Both the position numbers and the translations under genes were made by a program. A stretch of DNA of 11,158 nucleotides, taken from JBFMCT01 sp046565765. Lineage in GTDB: Bacteria; Actinomycetota; Acidimicrobiia; Acidimicrobiales; AC-14. The stretch's first letter is position 1; every line of letters begins with the position of its first letter. Of the stretch, positions 1-6,438 are shown piece after piece. Under the pieces are notes generated by a model. It was given only the letters and a program-made list of their open reading frames with translations, did not search any database and had not been told where the DNA came from. The stretch covers positions 1-11,158 of the forward strand of contig JBKHXX010000091.1 of assembly GCA_046565765.1 (NCBI GenBank), in the 5' to 3' direction.

Positions 1-1
1 G

Positions 2-124
2 TCCGGCATCATCGCCCTGACCGTCGGCCTCGGCGCCCTTGGTCTGGCCCTGTTCGGCGCTGGCTTCATCGCCTTCGTCCGCCAGGCCCGCAAGGCTCCG
101 GCCGCCGCGACGGTGCGCAAGTAA
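2..124 (+). CDS. C-terminal tail of a membrane-anchored protein (5' partial)
   Basis: The frame open from the window edge encodes about 40 residues and stops at TAA 122-124. What is visible is one hydrophobic Gly/Ala/Leu/Ile-rich helix (first ~26 residues) followed by a short basic tail containing RQARKAP and ending in VRK. This is a stop-transfer arrangement: the bulk of the protein would be outside the cell and the last ~14 residues in the cytoplasm. The next gene on the same strand ends the same way (helix, then ARRRS and a Lys/Pro/Ala tail), so the two may be related surface proteins in tandem. That is inference from topology only, because the catalytic or binding part lies upstream of the window. 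Reading frame and stop are clear; the function is unknown. Confidence 0.7.
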   Translation, partial: SGIIALTVGLGALGLALFGAGFIAFVRQARKAPAAATVRK

Positions 125-167
125 CACGCACGCCGGTTCGTCAGAACCGAATCAGCACTTCCGATCT

Positions 168-205
168 CGGAGGCCCGGTGTCCCCTCGGGGGCACCGGGC
201 CTCCG
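168..205 (+). terminator. GC-rich hairpin terminator after the partial gene
   Basis: A perfect 13-bp inverted repeat (CGGAGGCCCGGTG at 168-180, CACCGGGCCTCCG at 193-205) begins 44 nt after the TAA. The 12-nt loop can itself fold through CCCC/GGGG. No U-tract follows, which is usual for such hairpins in high-GC actinobacteria. Its position between two same-strand genes suggests the BNR gene downstream is transcribed separately. Confidence 0.7.
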
Positions 206-324
206 CCATTTGCGCCTCTCCCCTGCGCCGGTGAGTGTTCAACACACCTATTGAGCGGCGCACACTTTGCTGCAAGCGTGGTGTCCGCCGTTTTTCAGGC
301 TGGGGGGGAGGAGATCAGTTCGTA

Positions 325-2079
325 ATGTCTCGGGAGCACCACCAACACGCCCGCCGGCGGAGGCCGGCCCTTACCGTCGGGATCGCCACGGCCGCATGCG
401 CCCTGCTGGCCCAGGGAGCAGCCCTGGCCACCGACGTCACCGGCGGGAGTCCGACCACGCCGGTCCACGCCACCAAGGCCGACCTGGCCCCGGGCCGGAT
501 GTACTCGAGCCCCGCCTTCGCCGTCGACCCCGACAACCCGCTGCGGGTCGTGGCCGGCGTGGCCGACCTCAATAGCCGCCGCTGCCACCTGCTGCGCTCG
601 ACCGACGGCGCGGCGTCGTGGCGACTGCTCGACTCGTTGCCAAACCCGCCCTCGTACCCGTTCTGCTCCCAGAGCCAGGGAGGCGTGATCCAGGCCCCGG
701 TGGCCTTCGGGCGCGACGGCACCCTCTACATGGCCCTCGGCGGGTGGGACGACCAGGACGGCGCCCGCACCGGCGGCGCCATCCTGCTGGCCCGCTCCGA
801 CGACCTGGGCGACAACTGGCAGACCACCGAGATCTACACCAGCCGGGGCAAGACGGGTGAGGCGGCGGAGAACGTCCGCCCCGTCCACACCCTCGCCGTC
901 GACACCACGACGGGTGGCGAGGACGTCGTCTACGTCACGTTCGGCGTCTCCTATCCCGGGTTCACCGCCCCCAACCAGCGGCCCAACACGCCCATGGTGG
1001 CGGTCTCGCGCGACGGTGGGCGGACGTTCGAGGCTCCGGTCAACCTGGCCGACAAGGTCTTCGAGCCCCAGGCCCTTCGCGACCAGGCCCTCTCGGCGGT
1101 GACCACCACGACCGCCGCCCCCAACGCCAGCACCACGACCACCACCACGCCCGCCGCCGGCTCCCGGGCGGCCACGCCCAACCAGGCCGCCAACTTCGCC
1201 GGCAACTCGGGCCGGAACCACATCCAGGCCCGGGTCGACGGCAAGGGCACCGTCTACGTGGGCTGGCTCTCGGGCACGGCCAGCGTGAGCCCGGCACCGC
1301 CGCCCGCGCAGATGCTCTCGAAGTCCACCGACGGGGGTCGCACCTGGCAGACCAGCATGGCCATCCCCTTCGACTACGAGAACGCCGCGCCCCGCATGGC
1401 GGTGAGCCCCGAGGGTGTGATCCACCTGATCTACGGCCGCAACCCCGAGCCGTCGGTGGGCGGCCACGGTGAGATCTACCACCGAGCCTCCACCGACGGC
1501 GGGTCGACCTGGACGGAGCCGAAGGTCATCACCGACGACCCGCCCGCCGCCCTGCTCGGGCAGTACTTCCCCAACGTGAGCGTGGCGCCCACCGGCCGCG
1601 TCGACGTGGTGTGGTGGGACACCCGCGACGACGTCGGCATCCGGTCCAACGACGTCTACTACTCGTACTCCCTCGACGACGGCAAGACGTGGAGCAAGAA
1701 CCAGCGGATCACCGACCGCAGCGTCGACCGCCGCTACGGCGTGTGGGGCGTCAACTACGACATCAACTCGCCCCCGGCGGTGGGCTCGGCCAAGGAGTAC
1801 GCCATCTTCGGGTGGGACGACACCCGCAACACCGACGTGTCGAACCCCGCCTACTCCAGCGGGTTCGGGGCCGGCACCCAGGACGTGTTCACCTCCGTCG
1901 TGCAGTTCGAGGCGGTGGGCGGCGGCACGTCGGCCACGGCCAAGGTGCTGCTGGCGGCCACGGCCGGCCTGGTCGCGGTGGGGCTCGTGCTCCTGGGCGT
2001 GGCCATGACGGCCCGCCGCCGCAGCGGCGATGCCGCCCCCAAGCCAGCGACCACCGGCAAGGCCCCGGCCAAGGTCTGA
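325..2079 (+). CDS. Secreted, membrane-anchored BNR/Asp-box beta-propeller protein (sialidase-like fold)
   Basis: Predicted 584-aa cell-surface protein. Start ATG 325 is preferred over the upstream in-frame ATG 235, because a GGGAGGAG-type ribosome site lies at 305-313 and translation from 325 places a signal peptide at the N-terminus: four Arg, a hydrophobic stretch, then an ALA-type cleavage site near residue 36. Six Asp-box motifs (S-x-D-x-G-x-x-W/F) lie near residues 92, 158, 228, 333, 388 and 448, which fits a six-bladed sialidase-type propeller. A Thr/Ala-rich low-complexity insert lies near 259-276, between blades 3 and 4. One transmembrane helix (about 538-560) followed by ARRRS anchors the C-terminus. 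I do not see the N-terminal R-I-P motif that supplies a catalytic arginine in true sialidases, so a binding or structural role is at least as likely as glycosidase activity. The fold is secure; substrate is unknown. Confidence 0.88.
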   Translation: MSREHHQHARRRRPALTVGIATAACALLAQGAALATDVTGGSPTTPVHATKADLAPGRMYSSPAFAVDPDNPLRVVAGVADLNSRRCHLLRSTDGAASWRLLDSLPNPPSYPFCSQSQGGVIQAPVAFGRDGTLYMALGGWDDQDGARTGGAILLARSDDLGDNWQTTEIYTSRGKTGEAAENVRPVHTLAVDTTTGGEDVVYVTFGVSYPGFTAPNQRPNTPMVAVSRDGGRTFEAPVNLADKVFEPQALRDQALSAVTTTTAAPNASTTTTTTPAAGSRAATPNQAANFAGNSGRNHIQARVDGKGTVYVGWLSGTASVSPAPPPAQMLSKSTDGGRTWQTSMAIPFDYENAAPRMAVSPEGVIHLIYGRNPEPSVGGHGEIYHRASTDGGSTWTEPKVITDDPPAALLGQYFPNVSVAPTGRVDVVWWDTRDDVGIRSNDVYYSYSLDDGKTWSKNQRITDRSVDRRYGVWGVNYDINSPPAVGSAKEYAIFGWDDTRNTDVSNPAYSSGFGAGTQDVFTSVVQFEAVGGGTSATAKVLLAATAGLVAVGLVLLGVAMTARRRSGDAAPKPATTGKAPAKV

Positions 2080-2145
2080 TCGAGCGGGAACCCACCGAGG
2101 GCGTGCCGTATAGCCATCGACCAGCGGCACGGGAACCGGGTGGTC

Positions 2146-2180
2146 GGCCCGGCGTCCCGGCTCGTACGGGGCGCCGGGCC
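2146..2180. terminator. Bidirectional hairpin between convergent genes
   Basis: A 14-bp stem (2146-2159 pairing with 2167-2180, with one G-U wobble on the + transcript) closes a 7-nt loop. It lies between the end of the BNR gene (2079) and the end of the cation-efflux gene (2202), which converge here, so it can terminate both. No U-tract is seen on either strand. Confidence 0.7.
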
Positions 2181-2201
2181 TCGGCGCGCCGGTGCTCAGG
2201 C

Positions 2202-3269
2202 TCAGCCGGTGCCGAAGTGGTGGCTTGTCACCGCGTGATGGTCGAGACCGTCGTGGCTGCACGGGCTGGTGTGGATCGTGGCCCGGCTCAGCTTGGGGAT
2301 CCGGTGGAGGAGGCGGTGGTGCGCCTCCTCGGCGATGGCGTGGGCCTCGGCCACGGTGAGGTCGCAGTCCGACACCACGTCGACCTCGGCCCGCAGCTCG
2401 TGACCGACCCACCGGATCGCCACCCGCTCGACGGCCTCGATGCCGGGAACTCCGGCCGCCACGTGCCCAACCTGGTCGACCAGCTCGGGGTCGACGCTGT
2501 CCATGAGGCGACGGTAGATGTCCCGAGCCGCGCTCTTCAGCACGAACAGGATGGCCACGGTGATGGCCAGCCCGACGATCGGATCGGCCAGCTGCCAGCC
2601 GAACGCCACGCCGACGGCGCCGACGACCACGGCCAGCGACGTGAGCCCGTCGGTGCGGGCATGCAGGCCGTCGGCCACCAGCGCGGCCGACCCGATCTCC
2701 CGTCCCACCCGGATGCGGTAGACGGCCACCAGCTCGTTGCCGGCGAAGCCGATGAGCCCGGCCAGGATCACCCAGCCCACGTGCCGCACGTCCTGGGGGT
2801 CGAGCAGTCGCCCGATCGCCTCCCACGCCGCCACGCCCGCCGACAGAGCGATCATGGCCACGATGAAGATGCCGGCCAGGTCCTCGGCCCGGCCGTAGCC
2901 GTAGGTGTACCGCTTGGTCGGCTTGCGCCGCCCGAGCCAGAAGGCGATGCCCAGGGGCACGGCGGTGAGGGCGTCGGCGAAGTTGTGGACGGTGTCGGCC
3001 AGCAGGGCGACCGACCCGCTGATGAGGACGACCACCACCTGGAGGGCGGCGGTGACCCCCAGGCCGGCCAGGCTGATCTTGAGGGCCCGCATCCCCTTCT
3101 GGCTGTCCCGTAGGGCCCGGTCGACCGAGTCGGCCGCGTCGTGGCTGTGGGGGGCGAAGATGCCCTGGATCCAGCCCTTCAGCCCGGTCGGGTGATCGTG
3201 GCCGTGGCCGTCGTGGCCGTGGCCAGGGTCGTCGTGGCCGTGGCCGTCGTGGCCGTGGTCGGCGCTCAT
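2202..3269 (-). CDS. Cation diffusion facilitator (CDF) transporter, Zn/Co/Cd efflux type
   Basis: 355-aa inner-membrane metal/proton antiporter of the CzcD/ZitB family, expected to export Zn(II) and similar divalent metals. The membrane part (about residues 65-245) fits six helices. Two HxxxD pairs form the transport site, H95/D99 in helix 2 and H203/D207 in helix 5; in this family the His/Asp set goes with zinc preference. A cytoplasmic C-terminal domain follows (about 250-334). The N-terminus is strikingly His/Asp/Gly-rich (residues 5-26), and the C-terminal tail is also His-rich, including CSHDGLDHH; these probably bind or buffer metal. The open frame extends far upstream, but ATG 3269 is chosen because the His-rich start is typical and it overlaps the stop of the ArsR gene by 4 nt (ATGA), implying coupled translation. 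The pairing with an ArsR/SmtB sensor supports metal-induced expression. The exact metal is not determined. Confidence 0.93.
   Translation of the reverse strand: MSADHGHDGHGHDDPGHGHDGHGHDHPTGLKGWIQGIFAPHSHDAADSVDRALRDSQKGMRALKISLAGLGVTAALQVVVVLISGSVALLADTVHNFADALTAVPLGIAFWLGRRKPTKRYTYGYGRAEDLAGIFIVAMIALSAGVAAWEAIGRLLDPQDVRHVGWVILAGLIGFAGNELVAVYRIRVGREIGSAALVADGLHARTDGLTSLAVVVGAVGVAFGWQLADPIVGLAITVAILFVLKSAARDIYRRLMDSVDPELVDQVGHVAAGVPGIEAVERVAIRWVGHELRAEVDVVSDCDLTVAEAHAIAEEAHHRLLHRIPKLSRATIHTSPCSHDGLDHHAVTSHHFGTG
3193..3259. repeat. Short imperfect GTGGCC-type tandem repeat inside the CDF gene
   Basis: The + strand shows reiterated CGTGGCCGTGGCC and CGTCGTGGCC units. They encode the Gly-His-Asp-rich N-terminus of the CDF transporter. 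The repeat is prone to slippage in multiples of 3 or 6 bases, which would change the number of His residues without breaking the frame. Confidence 0.75.
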
Positions 3270-3634
3270 GCTCGCGCCCGCCGGCGCCCGTCGTGGCGGG
3301 TGTGGGTGACGGTCGACGGTCCCTGCACCACGTGGTCGGCGTGGAACAGCGCTTCCTCGACGAGGCGGCGCACATGGTCGCTGTCGGACGAGTAGTAGAT
3401 GCGGTTGCCCTCCCGGCGGGCGGTGACGAGCCCGGCCAGCCGCAGCTTGGCCAGGTGCTGCGAGAGCGCGGCGGCGGGTGCGCCGACGTGAGCGGCGAGA
3501 GGCCCCACCGAGTGCTCTCCGTGCAAGAGCGACCACAGGACCCGCAGGCGGGTGGGGTCGGCCAGCAGCTTCAGCACTGCGACTGCGGCCTCGACCTCCT
3601 CGTCGCCGGGCTCCCGTTCTATGTGCGTATCCAC
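3266..3634 (-). CDS. ArsR/SmtB-family metal-sensing repressor
   Basis: 122-aa winged helix-turn-helix repressor, the usual size for the family. The N-terminal half has the typical LADPTRLRVLWSLL segment (24-37). The recognition helix region contains ALSQHLAKLRLAGLV (56-70), and the wing follows with REGNRIYY. The alpha-5 metal site of CzrA/SmtB proteins (D-x-H-x10-H-x2-H/E) is present as H87, H98 and H101. The first acidic ligand is shifted: the residue two before H87 is Ser85, with Asp at 84 and 86. There is no Cys in the protein, so an ArsR-type or alpha-3N thiolate site is excluded, and Zn(II) or Co(II)/Ni(II) is the likely signal. Start is GTG 3634; no clear ribosome site precedes it, so the mRNA may be leaderless. 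The stop overlaps the start of the CDF gene by 4 nt. It probably represses its own operon until metal binds. Confidence 0.92.
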   Translation of the reverse strand: MDTHIEREPGDEEVEAAVAVLKLLADPTRLRVLWSLLHGEHSVGPLAAHVGAPAAALSQHLAKLRLAGLVTARREGNRIYYSSDSDHVRRLVEEALFHADHVVQGPSTVTHTRHDGRRRARA

Positions 3635-3646
3635 GCAGATACTTTA
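3624..3646 (-). promoter_or_regulatory. Possible leaderless promoter and operator of the ArsR-CDF operon
   Basis: Reading the minus strand, TAAAGT (3646-3641) is a 4/6 match to a -10 box and ends 6 nt before the GTG at 3634, which is the spacing expected if transcription starts at that codon. No convincing -35 is seen. Two short inverted repeats overlap the start: TGCGT/ACGCA (3624-3628 and 3633-3637) and GTATC/GATAC (3627-3631 and 3638-3642). A repressor bound here would block initiation. This is a weak, position-based call. Confidence 0.35.
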
Positions 3647-3660
3647 CTACTACGCCAGGG

Positions 3661-3689
3661 TTGGCGGCTCGGAAGTTCGGGCGTATGTT
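3661..3689 (+). promoter_or_regulatory. Sigma-70-like promoter of the SnoaL-like gene
   Basis: A -35 element TTGGCG (3661-3666) and a -10 element TATGTT (3684-3689), each a 4/6 match to consensus, are separated by 17 bp. The expected start of transcription is near 3696, which falls inside the left arm of the 12-bp inverted repeat that follows. It lies back to back with the ArsR promoter region. Confidence 0.5.
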
Positions 3690-3691
3690 CA

Positions 3692-3728
3692 CCTTCGAGG
3701 CGCAAACTGGCCGTAGGCGCCTCGAAGG
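3692..3728 (+). promoter_or_regulatory. Perfect 12-bp inverted repeat covering the ribosome-binding site
   Basis: CCTTCGAGGCGC (3692-3703) and its exact reverse complement GCGCCTCGAAGG (3717-3728) flank a 13-nt spacer. The right arm contains AAGG, most of the AAGGAGG ribosome site (3725-3731) of the SnoaL-like gene. If the mRNA starts at or before 3692, the hairpin would hide the ribosome site. If it starts near 3696, as the promoter spacing suggests, only about 8 bp can form, and the repeat may act instead as a repressor operator across the start point. Confidence 0.65.
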
Positions 3729-3738
3729 AGGGGCGACC

Positions 3739-4164
3739 ATGACCGACGACGCCGCGAGCTACCGGCGCATCCCGATCGAGATCCTCAACGAAGGCAGACT
3801 GGAGCTCATCGACGAGCTCTTCGCCGAGGACTACGTCGAGCACGCAGCCATCCCGCCCGGGTTCCCCGAAGGCCGGGAGGCGGTTCGCATGTTCTTCGTG
3901 ATGCTGCGGGAGGCGTTCCCCGACCTCCGCTACGAGGTCCTCCAGCAGTACCAGGACGGTGACATCCACATCGGCTACATCCGCGGCTCCGGCACCATGA
4001 CCGGCGCCTTCATGGGCATGGAGCCCACCAGCAAGTCGGCGACGTGGGAGGAGACCCACATCGGCCGCATGCGCGACGGCAGGCTGGTCGAGCACTGGGC
4101 CGTCCTCGACCAGCTCAAGATGCTCCAGGACCTGGGCCTGGCGCCGGCGCCCCCAGGGGCGTAA
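3739..4164 (+). CDS. SnoaL-like / NTF2-fold protein (ester cyclase family)
   Basis: 141-aa protein, the normal length for a single SnoaL-like domain (cone-shaped NTF2 fold). Family-like segments are the N-terminal helix (IPIEILNEGRLELIDELF), the EDYVEH strand near residue 30, the FPDLRYEV segment near 60, and the C-terminal GRLVEHWAVLDQLKMLQDLG typical of ester cyclase/SnoaL family members. Such proteins range from polyketide cyclases to hydrolases and small-ligand binders, so the reaction cannot be named. There are no polyketide genes nearby. Start ATG 3739 is fixed by AAGGAGGGG (3725-3733); the longer open frame upstream has no support and runs antisense through the ArsR gene. It has its own promoter and an inverted repeat over the ribosome site, and ends at a hairpin shared with ftsH. 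Confidence 0.88.
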   Translation: MTDDAASYRRIPIEILNEGRLELIDELFAEDYVEHAAIPPGFPEGREAVRMFFVMLREAFPDLRYEVLQQYQDGDIHIGYIRGSGTMTGAFMGMEPTSKSATWEETHIGRMRDGRLVEHWAVLDQLKMLQDLGLAPAPPGA

Positions 4165-4190
4165 GGGGCGTCGCGCCCTTTGCACGCGAA

Positions 4191-4225
4191 CGGGCCGGCG
4201 GCCGCAGGTGCGGCTCGCCGGCCCG
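4191..4225. terminator. Bidirectional hairpin between snoaL-like gene and ftsH
   Basis: A 16-bp stem (4191-4206 with 4209-4225) has one bulged T at 4215 and a very tight tip, so in practice the top pairs open to form the loop. It lies midway between two convergent genes ending at 4164 and 4244. No U-tract on either side. Confidence 0.7.
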
Positions 4226-4243
4226 GAACGCTGCGGCGTTGGA

Positions 4244-6220
4244 CTAGGCGGTGCTGGAGGCCCCGGCCGTGACCGACCCGTTCCCGTCCAGCGGCAGCAC
4301 GTCGGCCGGAGGCTTCACTCCCACCAGCAGCTCGTCGAGCTGGTCGCCTTCCAGGCTCTCCACCTCCATGAGGGTCTGGGCGATCTTGTCCAGGAGCTGG
4401 CGGTTGGCGTTGAGGGCGGCCTTGGCCCGCAGGTCGGCCCACGCGAGGATGGCCTGCGTCTCGCTGTCCACCAGGGACGCGATGCGCTCGGAGTAGCCGG
4501 GGCCCCACTCGCCCTGGAAGCCGGGCGTGAACGGCTTGATGATGTAGGAGCCCAGCTTCTCGCTCATGCCGAACTCGCCCACCATCCGGCGGGCCAGCGA
4601 CCCGGCGTGCTCGAGGTCGGCGGTGGCGCCCGACGACACCTCGCCGGTCACCAGCTCCTCGGCCGCCCGGCCGCCCAGCATGGCGGCGATGCGGTCCATC
4701 AGCTGGCTCTGGGTGACGGTGGCCTGGTCGCCCTCGGGGACGAGCCACGTGAACCCGCCGGCGTGGCCCCGGGCCACGATCGACAGCTTGCCCACCTTGT
4801 CCGCCCCCGGCAGGGACGTGGACGTGATGGCGTGGCCGGCCTCGTGGTAGGCGATGCGGTGGCGGTCCTGGGGGCTGAGGATGCGGCTGCGGCGCTCGGG
4901 ACCGGCCACCACCCGCTCGATGGCCTCGAAGAGGTTGCGGTTCTCGATCTGCGTCGAGCCGCGACGGGCGGCCAGCAGGGCGGCCTCGTTCACCACGTTG
5001 GCCAGGTCGGCGCCGGTGAAGCCCACCGTGCGCTTGGCCACCGCAGCCAGGTCGACCTCGGGCACCAGCGGCTTGCCCCGGGAGTGGATCTTGAGGATGG
5101 CCTCACGGCCCCGCACGTCGGGACGGTCGATGCCGACCCGGCGGTCGAAGCGGCCCGGTCGCATGAGGGCCGAGTCGAGGATGTCGGGACGGTTGGTGGC
5201 GGCCAGCACGACCACGCCCGACCCGCTCTCGAACCCGTCCATCTCGACCAGCAGCTGGTTGAGGGTGGCCTCCCGCTCGTCCTGGCCGCCCACCGCCATG
5301 GCGGTACGGCCACGGCCGACGGCGTCCAGCTCGTCGATGAAGCAGATGCAGGGGGCGGCCTCCTTGGCCACCGCGAAGAAGTCCCGGATACGGGCGGCAC
5401 CGACGCCGACGAAGATCTCGACGAAGTCGGAGCCCGACATGGAGAAGAAGGGCACGTTGGCCTCGCCGGCCAGGGCCCGGGCCAGCAGCGTCTTGCCGCA
5501 GCCCGGAGGGCCGGTCAGCAGGATGCCCTTCGGCACGGAGGCGCCCATGGCCAGGAACTTCTCGGGGCTGCCCAGGTAGTCGCGCACCTCGGCCAGCTCC
5601 TCGATGGCCTCGTCCACCCCGGCCACGTCGGCGAAGGTGATCTTGGACTCGCCGGTGGCCACCCGCTTGGCCCGCGATTTCCCGAAGGCGAAGGCGTCGC
5701 CCATGCCTCCGCGGCCCAGGGTGAGGAACAGGATGAGCAGGCCGTCCACCACGATCAGCGCGGGCAGGATCATCGAGGCGGGCACGACCAGGTTCTTGAG
5801 CGGCTGCTGCTGGACCTTGTAGGCCACCCCCGCATCCTCGAGGGCCGAGGTCAGGCGGGAGAAGATCGTCTCCCGGCCGGCGGCCACCGCCACCCAGTAC
5901 TCGCCCCGGTCGTAGCGGCCGACGATGCGCTGGTCGGACTCCAGGATGGTGGCGGACTGCACCCGGCCCTGGCGCAGGAGGGTGATGTACTGGTCGATGC
6001 GCAGCTCGCGCCCCGCCGTGCGGGGGTTCGACCACCACAGCAGGGTGACGTAGAAGGCGATCAGCACGGGCAGGGCGATGATGCACAGCAGGAGGCCCCG
6101 CTTGCGCATCTGCGCCTTGCGGTCGGCGTCGCCCGCAGGCCCGCCGGAACCGGGGTCGTCGCCCTTCTTCCGCTTGGGGGCGTCTTGCTTGGGCGGGCGC
6201 CGCCGGGTGTTCTGGGCCAT
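4244..6220 (-). CDS. ftsH: ATP-dependent zinc metalloprotease FtsH
   Basis: 658-aa membrane-bound AAA+ protease that unfolds and degrades misfolded membrane proteins and selected regulators, working as a hexamer. In order: a basic N-terminal tail (1-41), helix 1 (about 42-61), an extracytoplasmic segment of about 85 residues, helix 2 (about 147-168), the AAA+ module with Walker A GPPGCGKT (237-244), pore segment FVGVG (270-274), Walker B CFIDELD (293-299), and second region of homology from ATNRPDILD (341) to RPGRFDR (354-360), then the peptidase with zinc site HEAGH (459-463) and third ligand D535. All key residues are intact. Start ATG 6220 follows AAGGAGG (6236-6230) at 9 nt. It stands alone here, without the hpt, folE or folP genes often found next to ftsH in actinobacteria, so it may be a second copy; that is inference. 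No promoter is convincing upstream. Confidence 0.97.
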   Translation of the reverse strand: MAQNTRRRPPKQDAPKRKKGDDPGSGGPAGDADRKAQMRKRGLLLCIIALPVLIAFYVTLLWWSNPRTAGRELRIDQYITLLRQGRVQSATILESDQRIVGRYDRGEYWVAVAAGRETIFSRLTSALEDAGVAYKVQQQPLKNLVVPASMILPALIVVDGLLILFLTLGRGGMGDAFAFGKSRAKRVATGESKITFADVAGVDEAIEELAEVRDYLGSPEKFLAMGASVPKGILLTGPPGCGKTLLARALAGEANVPFFSMSGSDFVEIFVGVGAARIRDFFAVAKEAAPCICFIDELDAVGRGRTAMAVGGQDEREATLNQLLVEMDGFESGSGVVVLAATNRPDILDSALMRPGRFDRRVGIDRPDVRGREAILKIHSRGKPLVPEVDLAAVAKRTVGFTGADLANVVNEAALLAARRGSTQIENRNLFEAIERVVAGPERRSRILSPQDRHRIAYHEAGHAITSTSLPGADKVGKLSIVARGHAGGFTWLVPEGDQATVTQSQLMDRIAAMLGGRAAEELVTGEVSSGATADLEHAGSLARRMVGEFGMSEKLGSYIIKPFTPGFQGEWGPGYSERIASLVDSETQAILAWADLRAKAALNANRQLLDKIAQTLMEVESLEGDQLDELLVGVKPPADVLPLDGNGSVTAGASSTA

Positions 6221-6348
6221 GGACGTCGGCCTCCTTCGAGCAGGCTACGGACGAAGCAGCGAATAGGGGCTCCGCTCCGCCGGCCGAAGTTGGCCGCCTG
6301 CCGGCGAACGCGCCTCAGTTTACTGCGGAGGCCCGTCCGCCTTCTATA

Positions 6349-6360
6349 AGGGTCAACCCT
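6349..6360. promoter_or_regulatory. Short palindrome in the ftsH upstream region
   Basis: AGGGTCAACCCT forms two 5-bp arms around CA, inside the 218-bp gap between ftsH (starts 6220) and the kelch gene (ends 6439). The minus strand reads it as AGGGTTGACCCT, which includes a -35-like TTGACC facing ftsH, but no -10 lies at the proper distance. Also in this gap are a GC palindrome at 6410-6421 and a small ATCCC/GGGAT hairpin at 6392-6406 just after the kelch stop, possibly its terminator. None is decisive. Confidence 0.25.
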
Positions 6361-6438
6361 GAGACGACCCCCGAGAAGCGGCGTCCCGCCAATCCCCGCC
6401 AGGGATCGCCGGCGGCCGCCGACGGCGCCGGATGCGAC

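Noticed and set aside
39..254. 71-aa open frame on the plus strand
   Set aside because: It crosses the end of the partial gene and its terminator hairpin and has no ribosome site.
235..324. Upstream start (ATG 235) for the BNR protein
   Set aside because: It would add 30 residues in front of the signal peptide; the ribosome site at 305-313 supports ATG 325.
1611..3113. 500-aa open frame on the plus strand crossing two genes
   Set aside because: It spans the 3' end of the BNR gene in another frame, the terminator and the antisense of the CDF gene; no recognisable domain.
3193..3259. Repeat array resembling a CRISPR
   Set aside because: Units are short, without spacers, and encode a His-rich protein segment in frame.
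295..3375. 1026-aa open frame on the minus strand
   Set aside because: It runs antisense to the BNR gene and out of frame over the CDF gene; its product is Arg/Gly/Pro-rich with no domain, typical of a shadow frame in GC-rich DNA.
3270..3740. N-terminal extension of the CDF transporter
   Set aside because: The extension is Arg/Pro-rich and lies out of frame over the ArsR gene; the His-rich start at 3269 with an ATGA overlap is far more likely.
6221..6348. Sigma-70 promoter for ftsH
   Set aside because: Several single boxes occur (TTGACC, TTATAG, TAAACT, TATTCG), but no pair has acceptable spacing.
4208..6349. 713-aa open frame on the plus strand
   Set aside because: It is antisense to ftsH, whose motifs are all intact; the product is low-complexity His/Gly/Ala/Leu-rich.
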